Assembly: GCA_026874595.1 (NCBI GenBank)
Contig: CM049317.1
Location: 44,912,401-44,976,400, forward strand
Length of the DNA: 64,000 bases
Origin: Sipunculus nudus
Lineage: Eukaryota; Annelida; Sipuncula; Golfingiida; Sipunculidae
Reading direction: 5' to 3'
Part shown: positions 25,125-43,493 of the stretch, piece by piece
How the letters are laid out: each line of letters starts with the position of its first letter
Numbering within the stretch: the stretch's first letter is position 1
Notes under the pieces: generated by a model
Databases searched by the model: none
Seen by the model: the letters and a program-made list of their open reading frames with translations, nothing else
What the model was told of the DNA's origin: nothing
Position numbers and translations under genes: made by a program

Positions 25125-26165
25125 ACGACATGGGCAAGGTGGAAAAACAGGATTTCTCCATATTTGCCTTAAAACGCGCTCCGATGAGAAGAAATACAAT
25201 TTCGAACAAGAAAAAAGTATGGATTACAAATGATGTTTCGATACTGATAAAATTACGTGATAAAATACAAGTAAAAGCCTGTTAAAAGAAATCTCACGAG
25301 TTGTTCAACACAAACAGAGCTTTAAGAGGAATGTGGGCAGCACTTGAACATGTTTAACCCGTAAAATCACAAACAATTTACACTTGATCAATTTAATAAC
25401 TTCTTTAGTAAGGTGGCCGAAAAACTAGCAAACAAATTTCCATCTCCCCCCCCCCCCCCCCCCCCCAACCTTACTGTTTCTTATGTCCCTTAATCTGATG
25501 GCTTTTAAATTAATATATCTGGAGCATCTGTAACTGAAGTTTACAAGGCAATAATATCGCTAAAATATGTCTCTTCTTTAGATTTAATTGACATTGATTG
25601 TCGATTAATTTGTGCTGCAGCTGATATAATAGCGTCATCTTTGACTCGTATGTTTAATGAATCAATTATCACGGGTTTCTTACCATGGGATTGGAAAATG
25701 CCTAGGAGAACACCTGTGTACCAAGAAAAAGGTAAATATAGTATAATTACCATTTATAAACCAACGGAGATCATTCAACACCAGTCCTAACCAAGGTGTT
25801 TGAGAAACATTTTACAGATCAAGTAATGAAAAATCTAACAACAACTCTACCATCACTGCTATGTATGCTTTTATTGCATGATGACATCTGAATACATTTG
25901 GATAAAGGGCACCTTACTGGTGCATGCTATCTTGATCTAGCGAAAGGTTTCGTTAAAACCAATCATTCTCTATTACTTAGTAAACTTGACCAGATAGGGT
26001 TTCCTATAAGAACTGAAGACTGATTTTCTTCTACCTTAAAGAACCGTCTCCAAATCGTAGGATGCAATGGACATTATCTAGACCTAAAATATTGAATATT
26101 GGTGTCCCTCGAGGTTCTTTACTAGGACCAGTATAATTGTCTTGTTTATTCTCAATATTAATTAC
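25125..26165 (+). pseudogene. Non-LTR retrotransposon (LINE) remnant, reverse transcriptase region
   Basis: Reading-frame pieces in order on the plus strand match the pre-RT and RT parts of LINE ORF2. They include KKKVWITND near 25210, NNFFSKVAEKLANKF near 25400, then ADIIASSLTRMFNESIITG followed by the FLPWDWK segment (25610-25700). After these come a TKVFEKHF-type segment near 25795, a YLDLAKGF segment (the catalytic AFD region, here altered) near 25930, and GVPRGSLLGP near 26105. Stops and frameshifts separate the pieces and a poly-C tract interrupts at about 25446-25466. Neither an endonuclease nor a 3' tail is visible. It ends just before the foldback region. Confidence 0.85.
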
Positions 26166-26675
26166 CTATTTTTCAACTAAAATCAGCTAAATGGGGTTGG
26201 TCTTTATGCCGAGCTAGCGCTCGGTAGGACTTATCTCTGAGCGCTACCCCGGTTTGACAGCTGTCAGCGCCGTGGGGCTACCGAGCGTTAGGACTTTTGC
26301 CGAGCGCTACCACGATAAATTCAAATGACATATCTAATGTTTCAGTTCTGTGATTCGGTTGTCTGTAGAAGCATCAAGGTATATTATCTTGCGTTTTGTT
26401 GGAGTAATTTTAACCTATATTATTTCGTTTGGATTTTTTTTTCTATAAATTATGGATTTTACTGCAATGAGTACTTCCATCCCTTGTTTATTTCGATCGT
26501 TGCGGTTAACCTGGTATTCCTTTTCATTCGAAAAAAATCTGCTTTTTTAATATCATTATAAAGTTACCATAATAGGTTATGGTCAGAAATATATGATATA
26601 ATAATATATAAATTTTATGAGGAAATGCTTAATCATAAAATACAAAATATAATGAATGAAATGTGTAATAATACT

Positions 26676-26712
26676 ATATATATATGTATATATATATATG
26701 TATATTTATATA

Positions 26713-26770
<58 letters not shown>
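26676..26770. repeat. (TA)n microsatellite
   Basis: TA-rich tract ending exactly at the left terminus of the foldback element. Confidence 0.95.
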
Positions 26771-26773
<3 letters not shown>

Positions 26774-27815
26774 TTAAAAAAACAGATCGGTTGAATCAAC
26801 CAAAAAATTTTTGGTTGAATCCAACCAATTTAATTGGTCAAAATATGTCCAAACAACTTATTGTTTAAAACAACCAATTTATTTTGGTCGTAATCAAACA
26901 AGAGGTATTGGTCAAATCAACCTTTATATTGGTCAGAGCAACCAACACAGCTGATCATTTAAACCAACAAAATTGGTCAGTTTGACCAAAATAATTTAGT
27001 TATTCTCAACCAATGTACTTTGGTTGAGGTCAACCAAAACAAATTGGTTAAATCAAGTAATAAATTGGTCACATGAACCAATTCAAATTGGTCAGACTAG
27101 TGGTCACTGCTACTTTCAGTCCCCTTTTCAGTTGTTTTACTCCTCATATTGATTGGGAGTCTTCTTGTAAGTCATTCTTTAGTTTCGGGTTGCTCTGGTG
27201 TGGGTTTCAAGAGGAAACACAAATTCCGCCCGGTCTTGAACTCGAACCTGTGACAGCTCGCATACAAGTCAGACGTTTTGCCCCTCAGCCAGTGAAGCTT
27301 GCATCTCTTGTGCCTGATTTGGAGCACTTTTGTGTGATGTTAAAACTGACAAATCGGTTTGGTCAGTGCTTGACCAATCAGTTGGTAAAATAACCAATAT
27401 GTTGATAAAATCAACCAATGTTTAACTCAACCAAGAAAACTGGTTAAATATATGCAACCAACGGTCGACCAATCAAAATTGGTCTAAATGACCAATGATT
27501 TTGGTTACAAGTTGGTTGATATTACCAATGTGTTGGTTAAATCAACCAATATCATCTCAACCAACCAAATTGGTCATATATGTGTGCTAAAGTAACCAAT
27601 ATTTTGGTTATCAATTGACCAATATATTTGTTAAACCTACATACAGTATTTTATTCTGTTAACCAATAAAAATTGGTCAGAACAACCAACTGGTTTTGTT
27701 AATACTTTAACAATGCATTGGTTAAGATAAACAATATCTTGGTTAAAACAACCAAAACTGGCTTAACCAATTAAATTGGTTATATATGTATTTAACCAAT
27801 CTGTTTTTTTGAGTG
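26771..27815. mobile_element. Foldback element tiled with TTGGT/ACCAA palindromes
   Basis: The left terminus CACTTAAAAAAACAGATCGG is inverted at the right terminus as CCAATCTGTTTTTTTGAGTG. Both ends abut TATATA, consistent with insertion at TA. The two arms (about 26771-27108 and 27345-27815) are built almost entirely from TTGGT(T/C) and (G/A)ACCAA words a few to about 20 bp apart, so each arm can itself fold many times. The centre (about 27109-27340) is ordinary sequence with a tRNA-like segment. No transposase is encoded; the 106-codon plus frame at 27073-27393 spans arm and centre and is not a gene. The superfamily is unknown to me. Confidence 0.75.
27222..27297 (-). mobile_element. tRNA-like SINE head fragment
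   Basis: On the minus strand an A-box-like TGGCTGAGGGG (27291-27281) is followed 32 bp later by a B-box-like GGTTCGAGTTC (27248-27238). That arrangement and spacing fit an internal RNA polymerase III promoter. The stems do not form a proper tRNA, so I read it as the head of a tRNA-derived SINE, not a tRNA gene. It lies in the centre of the foldback element. Confidence 0.5.
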
Positions 27816-28069
27816 TATATATATATGATATAAATACTGATCTGCAAAATAAAACTGTTGCATTGGTTTATTAAATGAATAATTACTGAGGTTCTTACAT
27901 TGATGACATCTGTCAAACGCTCGTTGGTAGCGCTCAGTAAAAATCCCCTTGTGCTCGTTAGCCCCACTTGGGTCACAGCGCTGACAGTTGTCAATCCAGG
28001 GTAGTGCTCGGCAAAAAGCCCTAGCGCTCGGTAGCTCCACTTGGGTCACAGCGCTGACCTTCTGATGCA

Positions 28070-29350
28070 TAAATTATTACGTCAAACAATGCATATAGGT
28101 ATATTCGATAAATATTGTCATTTCTCAAAAACTCTCATAATTACACAACATGATCTGCAACGAATACTTTAATTGCCGTTCCTAAGCCGAGAACGGAAAA
28201 AATATCAGATTTTATTTATGCTGGTCCATTTTTATGGAATACGTTGTCATATGAGCTCTGATCAGTTAAGTCCTTATATCTAATTTTAAGCATAGCGCCA
28301 AATCCTTCTTTTTTAAGGTCTCAACTTTATATTTTATAGTATATTTTAGGTTTTCTTTTTTTATTTTTTTTTGTGTGGTTTATTGTAATCTTATAACTTG
28401 CATATTAGTTTTAAAACACCTGTTCCTTTATTCCCACAAAATTCGCAGTGAAGATAATGTTTTTTATGCTATAATTTATATATATACAATATGCATGCAT
28501 GCATTCTATTATCATTATATATTTAGATTTAATCCGTATAAATGTGTGTATATGATAATATGTATTTTTTATATTAATGTATTTCATATGTGTAATTTTC
28601 ACAGGGCCATGCAGAATGACTTCTGGACAAGTTACCCTGATTAAATATATTCAAATAAATAGAAAAAAAATAAATATAAGCAGGTATGGATACAAGCTCC
28701 CGTTAAACTGATATGTTATATGATCAGCTTATTTACTTTATATGTAAAATATAAAGCTATACAGACCTATAGGACCCTAGAACTTAAATATAATGTTACA
28801 ATCTGGACAGCTCCTGTACAGTCGGCTATATGGTCTACAAAGAGACACACAATTCATTTGATGATTTCCGGAGCATACAGCTTGGCGTTCATGTCTTTCT
28901 TTCTGCCCTGGCCTGTCCATGCTGCTGAGCCATGTCAGGTTATCACACTTCACTTATTTAACGCTTGAATGACGTCACTTTGATCTGGCCTTCAGGATCT
29001 GTATCTGTCATGTCAGCAAACCCGGAGACAGGGACTATATAGAGCAATCAGTGAGCAACTTTAGCACGGTCGGGGGATATGGCGCACAGGAGACATTTCT
29101 TACTATCTACCGGTCACCCTTTATTGTCCTTTATTGGGCTAAAAAAGACCTTTGAAGATGTCCCTCCGTGTAACATGGATCGGGGATGATTGACGGACGG
29201 AAATAGATAAAAAGAAAGATATGGGAGATACTGTCAAAGATATAATACATCATATAATGCTTCTATCGGCAGGGATGACTCAGGCATGTACGTATATTAA
29301 ACAAACATGCACATTTATTTACCGTGTAGAAACTATATATTCAGTGTGTG
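28070..29350. other. Intergenic, nothing assigned
   Basis: AT-rich with short frames only (for example 28720-28968). No domain, RNA or repeat could be supported. Confidence 0.5.
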
Positions 29351-29388
29351 TGTATATATATAGATATATATATATATATATATATATA

Positions 29389-29444
<56 letters not shown>

Positions 29445-29450
29445 TATACA
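29351..29450. repeat. (TA)n microsatellite
   Basis: TA tract adjoining the left end of the 29455-30742 foldback element. Confidence 0.95.
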
Positions 29451-29454
29451 TATG

Positions 29455-30740
29455 TCGAGGCCCAGATTAGAATCTGGCCCGATTTAAAACTGGGCCAGCC
29501 CAGATCAATATTTTGATTTGGACTGGCCCAGATCAAAATTCTAATCTGGGCCAGACCAGTTTTAAACTGGGCCAGCCCAGATTAAAATTTTGATTTGGGC
29601 CGGTCCAAATTAAAATTCTGTGGTGAAGACATCAGGATTTATAAATCGGGTCTGGACTGATTTTAAACTGGGCTGGCCCAGATTAGAATTTTGATTTGGG
29701 CTGGTTAAGTTTACAATCCTGTGGTGGACAGATTTTAAACTGGGCCGGCCCAGATCAAAATTTTAATCTGGGCTAGTCTAGATTACAATCCTCTGGTGGA
29801 CTGATTTTAAACTGGGCCTAACCAGATCAGAATCCTAATCTAATCTTAAGCTAGCTTGATTTTTTATCATCTTATATCAGATAATACAGTAAACATTTAT
29901 TCCAGATACATCATTCTGAAGGTTACAAAACACATAATAAATAAGATCATTTAAAATATTTTAATGAGGAAAAAGCTTACGAACAAATGTAATGTTCTTC
30001 TTTGGTTTCATCTATTCTTCAAGCATGCAAGTTCACATTTGAACTTCACCTAAACCAACTACCATGATTAATCATAGTTTAGAACTTCTTAATAGATGTT
30101 TCAGGGCCTTCTTTCCTTAATATGTAGTATGTTATAAAATCTAGGTCCAATGTTACAACATGTGCAAATTTTTTAATGGGTGACGGGGGGGGGGGGGGGG
30201 GGGGGGGTGGAGATCACAGACCAAAAACCCCAACTTATGATAAATGATAAATAACTTTAAATAACAAATAAAATTTTGAATTTACAGGTCTTGGATCACA
30301 ACCAATGATATTTTCATAGAACATTATTATAAAATATAAATTATTTTTTACTTGCATTGTTTTACAAATTCTTTGAAATGATTAAAGGCCAGCTAGGTAA
30401 ATATAGTGTAATTGAAGCCAGCCTAGGAGTAGATTAGGATTCTGATTTGGGCTGGTCCAGTTTAAAATCAGTCCACCACAGGATTGTTAACCTGACTGAC
30501 CCAGATCAAAATTCTAATCTGGGCCAGCCCAGTTAAAAATCAGTCAAGACCAGATTTAAATCCTGAAGTCTTCACCACAAGATTTTAATTTGGACCGGCC
30601 CAGATAAAAATTTAATCTGGGCTGGCCCAGTTTAAAACTGGTCTGGCCCAGATTAGAATTTTGAACTGGGCCGGTCCAAATCAAAATTTTGATCTGGGCT
30701 GGCCCAGTTTTAAATTGGGCCAGATTCTAATCTGGGCCTC

Positions 30741-30742
<2 letters not shown>
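29455..30742. mobile_element. Foldback element with ~330-390 bp inverted arms (CTGGGCC modules)
   Basis: The left arm (29455 to about 29845) and the inverted right arm (about 30420-30742) align almost base for base from their shared tip TCGAGGCCCAGATTAGAATC. Both contain alternating CTGGGCC(A/G)GCCCAGAT and (A)ATTTTGAT modules. Both also carry the marker phrases GTGGTGAAGAC and CCTGTGGTGGAC. The left arm has one extra ~70 bp module. The 570 bp centre is AT-rich with a poly-G tract at about 30184-30207. The element sits inside a TA tract (29351-29450 and 30743-30800), consistent with TA-targeted insertion. There is no coding capacity. Confidence 0.85.

Positions 30743-30744
<2 letters not shown>

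Positions 30745-30800
<56 letters not shown>
30745..30800. repeat. (TA)n microsatellite
   Basis: TA tract adjoining the right end of the foldback element. Confidence 0.95.
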
Positions 30801-30806
<6 letters not shown>

Positions 30807-32263
30807 AAACCATGCATGCACCTTGTGTCAGAGTCAAAGTTACCGAGAGAAAAGCTCGAGATATTCTATGTTCAACATAAACAGCTTTTACCCAGTATCA
30901 ATTTAACTAAACATGTACACCGGCTAGTATTGTTACAAAAATAAGAACAACGTTTAGATCATGAATTTTCTTACAAATGGGACAATATACCCAATTTCGT
31001 CTTGCGGCAGAAGAATGCTTACATGCTTAAAAACATTCAAAGTACGCCCAACGAAGTATATATTGTTACGGAACCTAATATCAACAGATCACGTAGACGT
31101 GACGAGCATAAATTTTGTCATGGAGATAAAATAAAATCAGATTCACTATGCAGCATGAAATGTCTAGGGGTATAAATAAGAAGTACGTGGTTTTTTGTTA
31201 ACAATAATTATAATTTATTCTTAAAGCAATCCTTACATTAAAATACACTAAATAAATACAATTACACAGTGTAATAAATAAAGTGTACAGTACCTGTAAA
31301 CCACTGTCACAGCGACAACAAGTCCTTTAAAACCAATAATCCACGTAAACATTTAAAATAATCCAAAGTAAAGCTCTTGTTATAATCCCGAAAGCAAACT
31401 GGAGACAGGCACTAAATTTTCATAGAGTTTGTAAAATCTCTGGCACTACTGTATTTTCAGATAGGTCCAAAACTCACTCTTCCATGTCCGCTGGAATATT
31501 TATCTCTCTTCCCCCGGCTCTAAAACACAGCCCCCTTTTTATAACTTTTCATCCAAAAATTCTAGAAAATTTCATTTCACGAACAATACATCAAACTAAC
31601 AATACATCAAACTAACAATACATAATACACACGCCCAAAGAACACCACAAGACACGCGCTCATAGAGCGCGACCAGCCGAGAAAGTTCCAGAGTAGCACT
31701 GTGTCTATACACGCCCGGGTCACACGTGGGCCGGCCCAGCCCGCGCGTCTCCCATGGCAACGGACAATGCTAGCGCTACTCAGACACATGTAAGACTGCT
31801 GCATACAATAAAAGAGACATCTGTAACAATATATAGATCTTATATTATGTCTATAGGCCAATACACATGCAATCACATGGACACACACTTGAATACCTGT
31901 GTATCTAACGTGTATATAATATTTACTAGGAGCTATTATTAATATCCCCGCCATTATGCTCTAAAATTACTTCGAAATATATTGTTTTATATGTTATCTT
32001 ATTCTTTTTCACTTATCGACACCAGAAAACTTTCTTGTTGTTTCCGTGTGACGTGCATGGCTTATTATACATAGGCCTATTCACATGATTGTCAACCATC
32101 ATTTTATTTTCAGAAGCATACTCTATATAGAGTCTGAAAATATCAAAAGACATCAGGAAGTATAAGCGAGCGTTTTAGTTCAGGTTTAGGAGTATTTTGT
32201 TATCCGTTTTCATTTTTAATTAAATTTAATCAATTACAATGTAATTTTTTTTTAATTTTAAAA
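30801..32263. other. Intergenic, nothing assigned
   Basis: No gene recognised. A 16 bp direct repeat (ATACATCAAACTAACA) occurs twice near 31585-31620. A GC-rich patch at about 31640-31755 holds GGGCCGGCCCAGCCCGCGCG. Confidence 0.45.
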
Positions 32264-32563
32264 ATATCGCTCTTTACACCGCTTTACCTATAGGCCTACT
32301 ACCCATATCGTAAGCGCTGTTTGTTTTGACCTCGTATCCTGAATAGCTACCCTAGAGGGGATCACAGTATTTTGGTCCAATCAGATGAGACCCTGTGCTG
32401 GAAGACGCGACCTCTATGTGCAGCCAAGCGAGGAATTCACGGAGCCAATGTTTATTTCGTTTTGAATGACAGCTCATCGCCCCGGCAACCGTTTGAACAG
32501 GCCACAGGCTCAGAGAGAATGGCCCTACACGTGGTTTGCACAGGTCCTTGCGCACATAGGATG
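32264..32563. repeat. Left arm of a ~300 bp inverted repeat pair
   Basis: Matches the reverse complement of 35561-35853 along its whole length. Shared landmarks are TATAGGCCTACT, CGTAAGCGCTGTTTG, CCTCGTATCCTGAAT, CCAATCAGATGAGACC and GAACAGGCCACAGGCTCA. The right arm is part of a PIF/Harbinger-type element, so this arm is probably a truncated second copy of that family in the opposite orientation. Confidence 0.8.
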
Positions 32564-33546
32564 TTTTTATTATTTTTTTTATTTTACTGTGAGACAGACA
32601 AACCTCTAGTGAGTAAGCACTAAACTACACAACACAAATACCACAAGGTGTTCTTTCTGTTATTCATCTCTCACTTTTTTTTCCTAAAATGAAGTTTTTT
32701 ATTTAAACAAATTTGCTTGAAGTCTTAGAAGAATTTAACACAACACTTTCATTAATAAGAAAGTATGAGTTAATGAAGTAATAGAAAACTATACCTTAAG
32801 TCCCGGAGGATTAAAAGGGTAGGGGTAACGCAGAAACCATTGAATGGACTGTAGTTATTCTATTTAAATGATTTCGATTGATTCGTCCATTACCTGTGAG
32901 GTTAGAGTTCGTAATCATTGATCATAATCGACTGAGTAACTGCAGTGTTTCAAGTTCCATTTATAAATTCACAATTTCATACAAAGCGCAGTAAAAAATA
33001 AGCCTGTAAAAAAGTCGATTTCTCAGGCATTACGCGGGTGTCATTTTTATTTTGATCTTCATATAAATTAATGGATTGTGAGCTCCATCTACTCGGATAT
33101 AACTTTTCTATAAAACTATATGATTAAATTTCAATAACCTGTTCTTACCCGAGTTCTTTAATATTATCATTTGTCCCCTGTTCATATGAATTTTTTATCA
33201 AATATTTATTATAAAAACTGTTCCAAAGGAAAATTTTCTTCAGCAGAACCCAACCATTTAACCTTAAATATGTATTGTGTATTATACAACATAAAAATAT
33301 ATGTAATGTACAGCCTAAATCACTCGCGGAACCAGCATTGTCGTCTGGTGAGTATGCTGGAGAATGGGAACCGGGCTGTATGTCGGAGAATGGAAACCGA
33401 GAAATATAGCGCCTATGTGACAGATAAGTTAGGTTGTGAAGGATGCCAGTTACATAATTTGGCTTATTCAACCACATACTCATCTTTGCTGGGTGTGTCT
33501 TAGTGACAGTGAGGACGCTGAACGTGAATGAATTCTCGGTATTGTG

Positions 33547-39795
<6,249 letters not shown>

Positions 39796-40271
39796 CCAGT
39801 CCTAAAGCTTATCTGTAGTTATTTACATATTGTAACCAAGGTGGATATATATATCTTTATTTAATTCCCCAGTACTGTCAGTGTGCAGTGGGTGAATGAA
39901 AGATCTCAAGCAAGAAGAAGTGTGTTATGTCAAGGACTTAAATATATAACAGAGGTAAAGTGAACCATGCCCAATTGCCATAACTGGAACATGACCACCT
40001 CGATGTAACAACCATGAATTTCAGTCTCGGCCAAGCATGTTACAACTTGTATTAAATCTCTAACACAAATACTCTTACCACTTGCCAACTTTCAGATCCA
40101 AAGGTGTTTATTTCACGAGAGCTGGGGTTATATCTACTTAGGTCTAGATGATTTGAGTGTCAAGACATCAAGGCTGTATTTGGATGCAGGGTTTGCTTAG
40201 ACTAAACCTGTTAGAGGGTATGAGTGAATGTAAACAGAAGACCTGCAAAATAGTAACATTTATTGAGAAAT

Positions 40272-40277
40272 AATAAA
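40272..40277 (+). terminator. Candidate SDHAF3 polyadenylation signal
   Basis: AATAAA about 480 bp after the stop codon, followed by a T/G-rich stretch (GAGTTTTTCTGTATTGGTCATTTATTGTTG) as expected for a cleavage site. Unverified. Confidence 0.5.
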
Positions 40278-40744
40278 TGAGTTTTTCTGTATTGGTCATT
40301 TATTGTTGATCCTATCTTTGAGTGTTAATTTACATAAACATGTATTCTTGGGGTTTTTTTTGAGGGGGGGACCTACACCATTATCATGGAAACTTGCTCC
40401 ACAGGGTTGCTGACCCTGCCTGCATCACTTGGTATTTTACTTACTGTAACTTCTCTATCTTAAGCCTCATGTTTGTTAAAAGCCGCACTCAGACTATTCT
40501 GTACCCCATCTGCTAAGCCCTGAGAAAAAGAAGATCTGGAAAACCCATAAGGGTATAAAAACCTTTTTTTTAGCCATCGGCAATACTGCCAACACACCTG
40601 CGATGACGCTGATGTAGCATGAGCACACTTAAATAGGTCTAATTTATTGACAAACTCGTGGCAGCTATTTGATATAACATACCAACCCATATGATTTTGA
40701 TCATTATAGAAAATATATCATGTTCGGAGTAGTGGTTCAATGTT

Positions 40745-41735
40745 CCTTTTTAGCTCAGATAAATTTTAGTCATCTGAGCTATAGTGACAAGTCTCTGTCT
40801 GTCATCCATCTGTCTGTCGGTCTGTCCGTTAACCAGGCACAAATTGTAAATGCTGGACCTTGAATCTTCTTACTTGACATCCAGGGAAGCCCATGAAAAA
40901 TCTCCTTGGAAACCTGAAATTAGGTCTCTGTTACCCATATCCTCCGAGCTGTGGGGCTCAGAAATACCCCCCAGAATTATTAAAAATTTGATACAAAAGC
41001 TCCAGTATCTGAAAAACTAATGCTTTGATTTCCATAATTCTTTGAATGCATATTCATCATAGGGTGTTTCATCAGTTCCTGCAGACTGGTGGTGCCACCT
41101 GGGTTTGTTTTTTTTTATTTTTACACATTTTCTCTATTTTAGAGACCTTCAAAGATGCGATTGCTGTTAACAGGGCAGAATTCGTAACCATTGGACCTAG
41201 AATCCTGTAACTTGACATCCAAGGAGGTCCATGAAAAAATCTCCTTTGAAACCTGAAATTAGGTCTCTGTTACCCATATCCTTTCGAGCTAGAAGGCTTG
41301 TAAATACCCCTCAGTATAATTAAAAATTTGATACAAGCCTCCATTTTATGAACAACAAATCCATTCATCATCATGATTCTTTGCATGCACATTCATTATG
41401 GAGTGGTTCAACAGTTTCTGCAGATTGGTGGCACCATCTGGATTTTTTTTTCAAATTTATAGGCATTTTCTTTGAATTTTTATTTTTGAGACCTTCAAAG
41501 ATGTGGTCGTCCATTAAAAAGGGCACAAATGGTAACCATTGCACTTAGAAACTCCTAATTTGACATCAAGGAAGGTCCACAAAAATCTCCTTGGAAACCT
41601 GAACTTGGGTCTCTGTTACCCATGTCCTTTTAGCTATGCTTAAGTTGAATTGGGAAACCACTTACAAAATTTGGCATTCAGATGATAAAATTCCTTTTGT
41701 GAATGTCTTTCTAGAAAGCTGAGCATGACCCCTGG
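40745..41735. repeat. ~350 bp tandem repeat, three units
   Basis: Starts with a hairpin TTAGCTCAGAT...ATCTGAGCTA and a CTGTCTGTC-rich stretch. Then three units near 40850, 41205 and 41555 share 'ACTTGACATCCA(G/A)GG', 'AAAAATCTCCTT(G/T)GAAACCTGAA' and 'GGTCTCTGTTACCCATATCC'. Two units also carry TGGTGG(T/C)(G/A)CCA. It is the same family as 4.3-6.4 kb, in the opposite orientation. Confidence 0.8.
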
Positions 41736-43493
41736 GTCACTTGTTTCATTACAAATTCAGTTCCAGTTAAGATTGAATTCATAAAGAGGTGTGTTGAAAT
41801 CCTTTGCTGGTTGATTTGAGTGGCCGGTTCACCTCTGACCTTTGACCTCATCATGTTTTTGTAAAAAGCGGCCCAAAATTTGCCCTGTTGTGAAATCCAA
41901 ACCCACGGGTCATATTTTATGGTTTATTCAACAGGCTTCATTGCTGTTGTTATCGCGCTGACGTTTACAGGGTTCCTGCGCGGTCTTACAAAGTCTTACT
42001 TTTCACTTTGCAAAAATAAGGCCTTAAAAAGTCTTACTTTGCTTACATTTTAGAGGCTAGGTCTTACAAAAGTCTTACTTTTTGTTTCACAGAAACAAAT
42101 AATTTTAGTTTTGAATCGTAAAGGAGGCAAATAAATGGATACCATAAACCTGAAAGTAGCTAATTTTTCAAAGCTTGTTCCCATATTTAACTGTATGTCA
42201 GACATCATCTGCATGTTCAGACTACCGTGGGTCTCATGGTCATGGGGGGCACCTGCGGAGTATTTTCAGTGCGGACAACACAGAATAAATTCGAATCAGA
42301 AGACGCGTTCACAAGTTTCGGTGGTGTAAAAGGGAACTCGAAAGTTGTGCGCCAGTTCATCTCCAATTATTATGGTATTTCCTTCTGCTGTACACTTTCC
42401 CTTAATCATGTAAATCTCTGCAGTTTCTGCATGTCGGTGGATGCGCAGTAACTTTGTTGGGAACTGAAAGTAACGACGCGCTGTGTTTGTCGACAATGCA
42501 AACAAAGTAGAAGAAATTCCGGAAACTATGACTTAATCATGAAAGAGTTTGAGCGTCTTTTTCAGTTTCATGTTTGCTATGCAGGTTATTGTATATGTAT
42601 ATATGAATATTGACAGCACTGAAAAAGATAATTATTTTGCTTGACTCAGGCACATCAGGATATAGCAGGGCTAGTACCATTAAAAGGTGTTTGAAAGCGT
42701 GATAGGTATATTTGGACACTTGCTTGAAACTGGAAGTTGAAATAAATATTTGTGTGTGAGTTGCAATTGGTGTAAAGAAGATGCATCAGTGATTTCTAAA
42801 CCAGCCAGCATAAATATAACCCTGTAAACCAGAACATGGCATGAACTGACGTGCTTTATCTGTAACTCTGCATGATTTAGGCTCGTCCTGCTCGTCGACA
42901 TACCTGTGAACTGAATTTTTCCAGGAACGATATCGATGGGTTTTGAAAGTTTGTCCATTTAAAAGGTAATAAATTTAAATTTTCACGTCGATAGTCTTGT
43001 GAAATATTACGTTGACAAATTTACCTCCTTTGTGGGGTCAATGACATCTTTTCGGGCACATATGACCATTGTATAATTCAAATTAATTTAATTAATGAAT
43101 GACTTAAAATCAGCTACAGTGAATCATATTTTGTCAAATTTACGGCATTAAAGTACGAGCTAGTTCAGGCTGCTTCGAAAAAGTGGAGCGCGGGAAAGCT
43201 CAACGGTGTTACCATTTTGTGTATAGGCCTAGATCGGCGAGCTTACACTGCATATATATAGCAAGTTATATATATGAAATATTTGAGCATTGAAATAACG
43301 GGCTATAATTGCTTCGCAGATGCAAATCAAATTTCTGTATGGCAATAAATGCATTCGAATTAGAACATTTTTATTAAGTATTGTGCCCGCGTATACAACG
43401 CGGAAGGAGCTTATATCGGTGTCAGCAATGATGGGCCTATAGGCTATATCACCAAATAATGCATGTATCATAAACTCGGTATTTCCAAAATAT

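Larger units (their letters stand above)
26208..28068. repeat. Outer inverted repeat pair with GAGCGCTACC modules
   Basis: The left arm (about 26208-26316) carries GCCGAGCGCTACC, TTGACAGCTGTCAGCGC and GGCTACCGAGCG. The right arm (about 27917-28068) carries the same words inverted, with one extra module. The 1.6 kb between them includes (TA)n and the element at 26771-27815. This could be one foldback element that later received an insertion. Its exact ends and target duplication are not clear. Confidence 0.6.

Noticed and set aside
27222-27297. Functional tRNA gene
   Set aside because: Promoter boxes are present but the acceptor and other stems do not pair.
27073-27393. 106-codon frame in the foldback element
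   Set aside because: Spans repeat arm and tRNA-like centre, with no protein similarity.
26771-27815. Palindromic repeats resembling a CRISPR array
   Set aside because: Spacing is irregular, the structure has inverted termini, and there is no cas gene.
31067-31640. Possible solo LTR starting TGTTACGG
   Set aside because: No matching CA-3' end or target duplication found.
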